In this document: in pieces, positions 4,360 through 6,854 of the stretch
Numbering within the stretch: the stretch's first letter is position 1
Layout: every line of letters starts with the position of its first letter
Program-made: the position numbers and the translations under genes
The notes under the pieces: model-generated
Database searches by the model: none
Seen by the model: the letters and a program-made list of their open reading frames with translations, nothing else
What the model was told of the DNA's origin: nothing
From: an uncultured Clostridia bacterium
GTDB lineage: Bacteria; Bacillota; Clostridia; Christensenellales; UBA3700
DNA length: 6,854 nt
Reading direction: 5' to 3'
Assembly (NCBI GenBank): GCA_947176115.1
Contig: CAMWPK010000080.1
Location: forward strand, 1 to 6,854

Positions 4360-5324
4360 TATAAGCCCAAAATCATTGCGGTATTATATAGGTCTTCATC
4401 AAACTTACGAGGCATCTTGAGCGCTTCTTCTATATCGACGTCGATTATCTCGTTTTGTCTGATGCCGACGACTTTACCGCCCTTGTCTGCCATAAGCAAA
4501 TCAATTGCTCTTACTGCGCATCTTGCGGCAAGCACACGGTCGGACATCGTAGGCGCTCCGCCTCTTTGGATATACCCTAGCGTAGTCGTCTTAATAGACC
4601 CCGTTACGCCGTTGTCTTTAAGGTGCTGTTTGAGCTCCTCTGCTTTGCATACGCCCTCGGCAAGAACGATAATATCGGAAGTCTTGCCCACTCTGTGATT
4701 AAGACAAATCTTTTTAACAATTTGCTTAAGGTCGTAATCTACTTCAGGTACCAAAATAATTTCCGCGCCACCGCAAATACCTGCGTATAGCGCTATATCT
4801 CCGCACTTTCTGCCCATAACTTCTATGATACAAACTCTGTCGTGCGACGTCATAGTATCGCGAAGATTATTGATAGCAGACACAACCGTATTTACGCTGG
4901 TATCAAAGCCAAGAGTATAATCGGTATAAGCCAAATCATTGTCAATCGTACCGGGGATACCGATTACGTTTACGCCGAACTTCTTGTATAAGTCTTGCGC
5001 GCCTCTAAAACTTCCGTCACCGCCGATAACTACAAGTCCGTCAATTCCGTAGGCTTCCATATTCTCTACGGCGATTTGCATATACTTGTCCTCTACGAAC
5101 TCCGGACATCTTGCCGTCTTGAGTATCGTACCGCCCCTTTGAATAATATCCGAAACGGAGCGCTTGTTCATCTCTTTGATATGATTGTTGATAAGTCCCG
5201 TATATCCGCGCTCAACGCCGTATACGTCTAAACCTTTGTAAATTGCATAACGAACGACTGCTCGTACGCAAGCGTTCATACCCGGCGAATCACCGCCACT
5301 TGTTAAAACTCCTATTTTCTTCAT
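4359..5324 (-). CDS. pfkA: ATP-dependent 6-phosphofructokinase
   Basis: This enzyme phosphorylates fructose 6-phosphate to fructose 1,6-bisphosphate, the committed step of glycolysis, in the cytoplasm as a tetramer. The 321 residues match the short bacterial type. The N-terminal nucleotide loop is LTSGGDSPGMNA (7-18). GGDGS (101-105) with Gly at 104, and PGTIDND (124-130) with Gly rather than Lys at 125, mark ATP rather than pyrophosphate as donor. Asp128 is the catalytic base. EVMGR (168-172) and LGYIQRGG (249-256) contact substrate, and Arg21/Arg25 of the effector site are kept. Compared with E. coli, Lys245 replaces Arg243 and Tyr251 replaces His249, both fructose-6-phosphate contacts. The ATG follows AGAGGA closely. 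The gene is monocistronic, with its own promoter and terminator. Confidence 0.96.
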   Translation of the reverse strand: MKKIGVLTSGGDSPGMNACVRAVVRYAIYKGLDVYGVERGYTGLINNHIKEMNKRSVSDIIQRGGTILKTARCPEFVEDKYMQIAVENMEAYGIDGLVVIGGDGSFRGAQDLYKKFGVNVIGIPGTIDNDLAYTDYTLGFDTSVNTVVSAINNLRDTMTSHDRVCIIEVMGRKCGDIALYAGICGGAEIILVPEVDYDLKQIVKKICLNHRVGKTSDIIVLAEGVCKAEELKQHLKDNGVTGSIKTTTLGYIQRGGAPTMSDRVLAARCAVRAIDLLMADKGGKVVGIRQNEIIDVDIEEALKMPRKFDEDLYNTAMILGL

Positions 5325-5336
5325 ACGTCCTCTTGC

Positions 5337-5366
5337 GAGCCTTGCAAACGCGGTGCTTGCAAGCTC
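5337..5366 (-). other. Hairpin in the pfkA 5' leader
   Basis: GAGC-CTTGCAA (5337-5347) pairs with TTGCAAG-CTC (5357-5366): ten base pairs with one bulged base and a 9-base loop. It lies in the predicted 5' UTR, ending a few bases before the pfkA ribosome binding site, with no T tract after it. It may stabilise the mRNA or modulate translation. Confidence 0.5.
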
Positions 5367-5385
5367 TAAAAACTTTATCTACTGT

Positions 5386-5414
5386 ATTATATCAAAGTCA
5401 TGAAAATTTGACTA
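5386..5414 (-). promoter_or_regulatory. pfkA promoter (extended -10)
   Basis: On the minus strand a perfect TATAAT (5386-5391) carries the extended TGA just upstream (TGATATAAT). It is spaced exactly 17 bases from TAGTCA (5409-5414, four of six consensus bases). The predicted start is near 5379, giving a 5' UTR of about 55 bases that includes the 5337-5366 hairpin. Confidence 0.75.
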
Positions 5415-5432
5415 CAATTTTGAAGAGAAAAT

Positions 5433-5469
5433 TTAAGATTTTTTTATTGGTACTTTTTGCTAATCTCAA
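5433..5469 (-). terminator. Weak terminator candidate after the leftward HTH gene
   Basis: In the minus-strand RNA TTGAGATT (5469-5462) can pair with AATCTTAA (5440-5433), eight pairs with one G-U. The loop is long and AT-rich, and ATTTTCTC follows. It sits 5 bases after the HTH stop codon, where a terminator is expected, but the stem is poor, so read-through into pfkA is possible. Confidence 0.3.
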
Positions 5470-5473
5470 GAAC

Positions 5474-5689
5474 TTATAATCTACCATAATAATCTCGCCC
5501 GACAAGTTCGTCTAGCGATATATCATAGAAGTTGGCTAATGCAATCAATTCATATATAGAAGGCGTATTGTCGCCAATTTCCCACCTGCTTATAGCATTT
5601 GCGCCCACTCCCAAAACTTTGGCGACTTGTCTTTGCGACAGCTTATTGACTTTTCTTTGAAACTTTAATTCTTTACCAATGTTGTGCAT
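5474..5689 (-). CDS. XRE/Cro-C1-type HTH transcriptional regulator (leftward partner)
   Basis: A 71-residue DNA-binding protein that is essentially one HTH_3 domain. The helix-turn-helix is in LSQRQVAKVLGVGANAISRWEIGD (about residues 17-40), with helix 2 at QRQVAKVL and recognition helix at ANAISRWE. The family's closing segment PSIYELIALANFYDISLDELVG follows (43-64). The start at 5689 is chosen because GAGGAG lies 7 bases upstream; longer in-frame starts would run through the promoter and operators. There is no second domain, so no ligand-binding or protease-sensitive part is visible. It diverges from the 5815 gene across a 125-bp control region with two matched palindromes, one filling the spacer of this gene's promoter, so autorepression is likely. 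Its true targets and any phage or mobile-element origin are unknown. Confidence 0.9.
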   Translation of the reverse strand: MHNIGKELKFQRKVNKLSQRQVAKVLGVGANAISRWEIGDNTPSIYELIALANFYDISLDELVGRDYYGRL

Positions 5690-5696
5690 ATGTCTA

Positions 5697-5702
5697 CTCC
5701 TC
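5697..5702 (-). promoter_or_regulatory. Ribosome binding site fixing the leftward HTH start
   Basis: GAGGAG on the minus strand lies 7 bases before the ATG at 5689. It supports MHNIGKEL as the N-terminus and rules against the 28-residue longer reading, which would be translated from within the operator region. Confidence 0.8.
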
Positions 5703-5718
5703 AAAAAAAGATATACTA

Positions 5719-5735
5719 GTACAAATTTTTTGTAC
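5719..5735. promoter_or_regulatory. Operator-like palindrome O1
   Basis: GTACAAA-TTT-TTTGTAC, a perfect 17-bp palindrome with a 3-base centre. It has the same arms as O2; centres are 29 bp apart. It covers about +1 to +17 of the predicted leftward transcript, a roadblock position for a repressor. Confidence 0.75.
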
Positions 5736-5741
5736 AAAATA

Positions 5742-5770
5742 ATTTTAGTACAAAAATTTTGTACTGTCAA
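5742..5770 (-). promoter_or_regulatory. Promoter of the leftward HTH gene
   Basis: On the minus strand a consensus TTGACA (5765-5770), a 17-bp spacer and TAAAAT (5742-5747, five of six consensus bases). The spacer is exactly the palindrome O2. The predicted start near 5735 gives a 5' UTR of about 46 bases. A repressor bound at O2 would sit between the two promoter boxes. Confidence 0.8.
5748..5764. promoter_or_regulatory. Operator-like palindrome O2 inside the promoter spacer
   Basis: GTACAAA-AAT-TTTGTAC, with the same arms as O1. The symmetry extends by one flanking base pair on each side (A at 5747, T at 5765), making a 19-bp near-perfect dyad. It coincides base for base with the spacer of the leftward promoter and its right arm supplies a possible -35 (TTGTAC) for the rightward gene. 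Confidence 0.8.
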
Positions 5771-5797
5771 CAAAATCTCTAAATAATATGTTATTAT
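5759..5797 (+). promoter_or_regulatory. Weak candidate promoter for the rightward HTH gene
   Basis: TTGTAC (5759-5764) with TAATAT (5784-5789) has a long 19-bp spacer. TATTAT (5792-5797) is an alternative -10 without a clear -35. Neither is convincing, which fits a gene kept low or needing activation. The -35 candidate is part of O2, so O2 occupancy could affect both directions. Confidence 0.3.
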
Positions 5798-5814
5798 ATT
5801 TCTAGTGATAGAAT

Positions 5815-6030
5815 ATGAATAAATTCAAATTCAAATTAGCCGAGTTAATCGCACAAAATAATAAAAATCAAAATCAAATAAGTGCAGACTTAAATATCTC
5901 AAAACAGAAACTGTCAAATTGGAAAAGCGGTTTTTCTGAACCTTGCATTGACGACCTTATAAAGTTGGCTCAATATTTCAATGTAACTATAGATTTTCTT
6001 GTGGGAATAGAAGAAAAAGAAGAAAATTAA
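5815..6030 (+). CDS. XRE/Cro-C1-type HTH transcriptional regulator (rightward partner)
   Basis: A second 71-residue HTH protein, divergent from the 5474 gene. The DNA-binding region is NQNQISADLNISKQKLSNWKSG (about residues 18-39), followed by EPCIDDLIKLAQYFNVTIDFLVG (42-64), the usual HTH_3 closing segment, and an acidic tail EEKEEN. The two proteins align without gaps, with Ser34, Trp36, Pro43, Leu51-Ala52 and Leu62-Val63-Gly64 in identical positions, but the recognition helices differ (SKQKLSNWK against GANAISRWE). The ribosome binding site is poor (AGTGATAG before ATG), so expression may be low. The coding DNA is markedly A-rich (many AAA, AAT and CAA codons) compared with the ribosomal genes and pfkA, a hint of acquired DNA. 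It ends in its own terminator. Its target is unknown. Confidence 0.88.
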   Translation: MNKFKFKLAELIAQNNKNQNQISADLNISKQKLSNWKSGFSEPCIDDLIKLAQYFNVTIDFLVGIEEKEEN

Positions 6031-6059
6031 AAAGAGCGGGCAACCGCTTCTTTTTTTTT
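6031..6059 (+). terminator. Intrinsic terminator of the rightward HTH gene
   Basis: AGCGG (6035-6039) and CCGCT (6044-6048) close a GCAA tetraloop. The stem can extend with AAG/CTT across one bulged T and is followed by nine T residues (6051-6059). It begins immediately after the stop codon. Confidence 0.85.
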
Positions 6060-6063
6060 ATTA

Positions 6064-6089
6064 GATTATTCGACTTCGCTCAATATGAC
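6064..6089. repeat. Intergenic repeat, half-unit copy 1
   Basis: The half-unit GATT-AT-TCGACTTCGCTCA ending in ATATGAC matches the copy at 6480-6515, which is longer by an internal insertion. Units ending ...TCGACTTCGCTCAGAATGAC are a widespread class of short palindromic intergenic repeats in bacterial genomes. Confidence 0.55.
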
Positions 6090-6124
6090 GGTTGGGAAGC
6101 GATTACTTACGCCTTGTATACATC

Positions 6125-6266
6125 ATGTCATTTCGAGCGTAGTCGAGAAATCTCATCCGATTTCCATACTGTTGAGATTTCTCCATTCCGCTTTGCTCCA
6201 GTCGTAAGGAGCGAAGCGACGGCATAGCGAGCAAGCAGATGCGTCTTGTGCGAGCGTCAATGACAT
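6125..6266. repeat. 142-bp palindromic intergenic repeat (MITE/REP-like)
   Basis: Terminal inverted repeats ATGTCATT (6125-6132) and AATGACAT (6259-6266) bound the element. Inside, GAGAAATCTCA (6145-6155) and TGAGATTTCTC (6173-6183) form a perfect 11-bp stem. The right half holds CGCTTTGCTCC/GGAGCGAAGCG (6189-6199, 6208-6218), an 11-bp stem with one mismatch that is a wobble in RNA. The left arm TGTCATTTCGAGCGTAG... recurs inverted at 6526-6556. No coding frame of note lies in it. Such elements are non-autonomous and usually multicopy; the copy number here cannot be seen. Confidence 0.65.
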
Positions 6267-6286
6267 AATACGAAAAGCCTGTTGTA

Positions 6287-6410
6287 AGGCGTTAAGTGGT
6301 GTTTGCAATTTACGTACATTTATACTTTTTGGGGCTACCGACTTACGAATTTAGATTTAGTATCGCTAAAAAATATACTAGTACTAAATGCAAATTCCAC
6401 TTATAAGCCT
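6287..6410. repeat. 124-bp long-hairpin element
   Basis: The two ends are imperfect inverted repeats of about 30 bp. AGGC..TAAGTGG..TTTGCA..TTTA.GTAC runs from 6287 to 6317, and its complement runs from 6410 down to 6381. Pairing continues inward (TATACTTTTT at 6321-6330 against AAAAAATATA near 6369-6377), leaving a loop of about 40 bases. It differs in sequence from the neighbouring TGTCATTTCGA repeats. It includes ATATACTAGTAC (6373-6384), which also stands at 5711-5722 beside operator O1. No open frame of note is present. It looks MITE-like, but no transposase or target-site duplication is identified. Confidence 0.55.
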
Positions 6411-6434
6411 ACTCCACCAACTCTCGCTTTACTC

Positions 6435-6468
6435 AAAAATTTACCTCACACCCATTGGGCGTGAGGTA
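6435..6468 (-). terminator. Intrinsic terminator for the right-hand gene
   Basis: On the minus strand TACCTCACGCCC (6468-6457) pairs with GGGTGTGAGGTA (6453-6442) around a 3-base loop. It is a 12-base-pair stem in which the one non-canonical position is a G-U wobble on this strand only. AATTTTT follows (to 6435). The strand-specific wobble and T tract show it faces leftward, serving the gene that ends at 6586. Confidence 0.75.
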
Positions 6469-6479
6469 TAAAAGGTTAA

Positions 6480-6515
6480 GATTCTTCGACTTCACTCCGT
6501 TACGCTCAGAATGAC
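6480..6515. repeat. Intergenic repeat, half-unit copy 2
   Basis: The unit starts GATTCTTCGACTTC and ends GCTCAGAATGAC. It is a direct copy of 6064-6089 with about ten extra bases (ACTCCGTTAC region) in the middle. It lies between the terminator at 6435-6468 and another repeat copy, in the 3' UTR of the right-hand gene. Confidence 0.55.
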
Positions 6516-6525
6516 GTTGAAGCGG

Positions 6526-6556
6526 TTGAGATTTCTCCACTACGGTCGAAATGACA
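6526..6556. repeat. Intergenic repeat copy, inverted relative to 6125
   Basis: TTGAGATTTCTCCACTACGG and then TCGAAATGACA is the reverse complement of the left arm of the 6125 element with about three differences. It ends 30 bases before the stop codon of the right-hand gene. Confidence 0.6.
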
Positions 6557-6585
6557 ATGTTAGGCGCGCCGATATATGCGGTTGG

Positions 6586-6854
6586 CTACTTCTTCATTGC
6601 GCGTTGCTCGCGTAGCAAATCTTGATATCTTTCAATCTGGTCGTATCTCAAGTCCACCATCTTCTTTGCCGTTTCGAAGGCTTGCGCGTCGCTTACCAAT
6701 ACTTCAGTTTCTTTGACTTTGACTTTCGTTCCGTCGCCTGTCGCATCTCTGCGCAAGTCTTTCATGTACTCGTCTTCCATTTTCAAGAGCGCTACCGTCG
6801 TATCTTTCTTTATCGTCAACTTCAATAGCGGATTGGTCGTCGTCTGTCCGTATA
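6586..6854 (-). CDS. Unrecognised protein, C-terminal 88+ residues, cut by the right edge
   Basis: The frame ends at TAG (6586-6588) and is open to the window edge, so the true start lies outside; a TTG inside the frame at 6825 is not needed as a start. The visible part reads YGQTTTNPLLKLTIKKDTTV at the edge, followed by LLKMEDEYMKDLRRDATGDG and then KVKVKETEVLVSDAQAFETAKKMVD. It ends with a charged, probably helical tail LRYDQIERYQDLLREQRAMKK. It is soluble-looking, with no membrane segment or Cys/His cluster, and the tail could form a coiled coil. I do not recognise the family. The NPLLKL motif recalls some phage small terminase subunits, but that is too little to name it. A matching leftward terminator downstream supports it being a real expressed gene. 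Confidence 0.65.
   Translation of the reverse strand, partial: YGQTTTNPLLKLTIKKDTTVALLKMEDEYMKDLRRDATGDGTKVKVKETEVLVSDAQAFETAKKMVDLRYDQIERYQDLLREQRAMKK

Noticed and set aside
5690..5773. Upstream in-frame extension of the leftward HTH gene
   Set aside because: The extra 28 residues would be translated from the operators and promoter; a good RBS lies before the ATG at 5689, and family members start like MHNIGKEL.
6060..6585. CRISPR array
   Set aside because: Repeats are few, palindromic, unequal in length and irregularly spaced, with no uniform spacers.
6823..6825. TTG as the start of the right-hand gene
   Set aside because: The frame stays open to the window edge and no Shine-Dalgarno precedes the TTG, so the gene is more likely truncated by the window.
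6586..6854. Phage small terminase subunit
   Set aside because: Only a short TNPLLKL-like stretch is reminiscent; no other terminase motif or phage neighbour is visible.

Overview
The window looks like a chromosomal segment of a Bacillota (Clostridia-like) bacterium. The clues are the S10-cluster gene order, strong AGGAGG-type ribosome binding sites on nearly every ribosomal gene, a short ATP-type phosphofructokinase, and AT-rich intergenic DNA. This is inference; no species can be named from the sequence alone.

Region 1 (1-3863, minus strand): the first eight genes of the S10 ribosomal-protein operon, read right to left: rpsJ, rplC, rplD, rplW, rplB, rpsS, rplV and rpsC, the last cut by the left edge. 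Gaps are 11-17 bases, or an 8-base overlap for rplD/rplW. The exception is rpsJ-rplC (66 bases), which holds a small hairpin. Stop codons often merge with the next Shine-Dalgarno sequence.

Region 2 (3864-4358): no ordinary protein gene, but dense in signals. A candidate promoter (4051-4079) would give an S10 leader of about 180 nt. The leader holds mutually exclusive pairings, a possible 9-codon leader peptide (TTG start with a good SD) and an intrinsic terminator before rpsJ, which suggests attenuation control of the operon. Farther right are a terminator for pfkA and a compact multi-hairpin element that starts at the pfkA stop codon and shares a 14-base box with that terminator.

Region 3 (4359-5414): pfkA on the minus strand with its own extended -10 promoter and a leader hairpin. 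Two of its fructose-6-phosphate contacts differ from the E. coli enzyme.

Region 4 (5474-6059): two divergent 71-residue Cro/C1-type HTH regulators that align position for position. They share a 125-bp control region with two 17-bp palindromes of the form GTACAAA-N3-TTTGTAC. One palindrome exactly fills the 17-bp spacer of the leftward promoter and the other lies at its predicted transcription start. This is a compact autoregulatory switch.

Region 5 (6060-6585): repeat-rich DNA without a recognisable gene. It holds several copies of a palindromic intergenic repeat (TGTCATTTCGA...GAGAAATCTCA and its complement), an unrelated 124-bp long-hairpin element, and a terminator for the gene to the right. 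Region 6 (6586-6854): the C-terminal part of an unrecognised minus-strand gene that runs off the right edge.

The ribosomal operon and pfkA are ordinary core genes. The most interesting material is regulatory: the S10 leader, the element after pfkA, and the divergent HTH switch.
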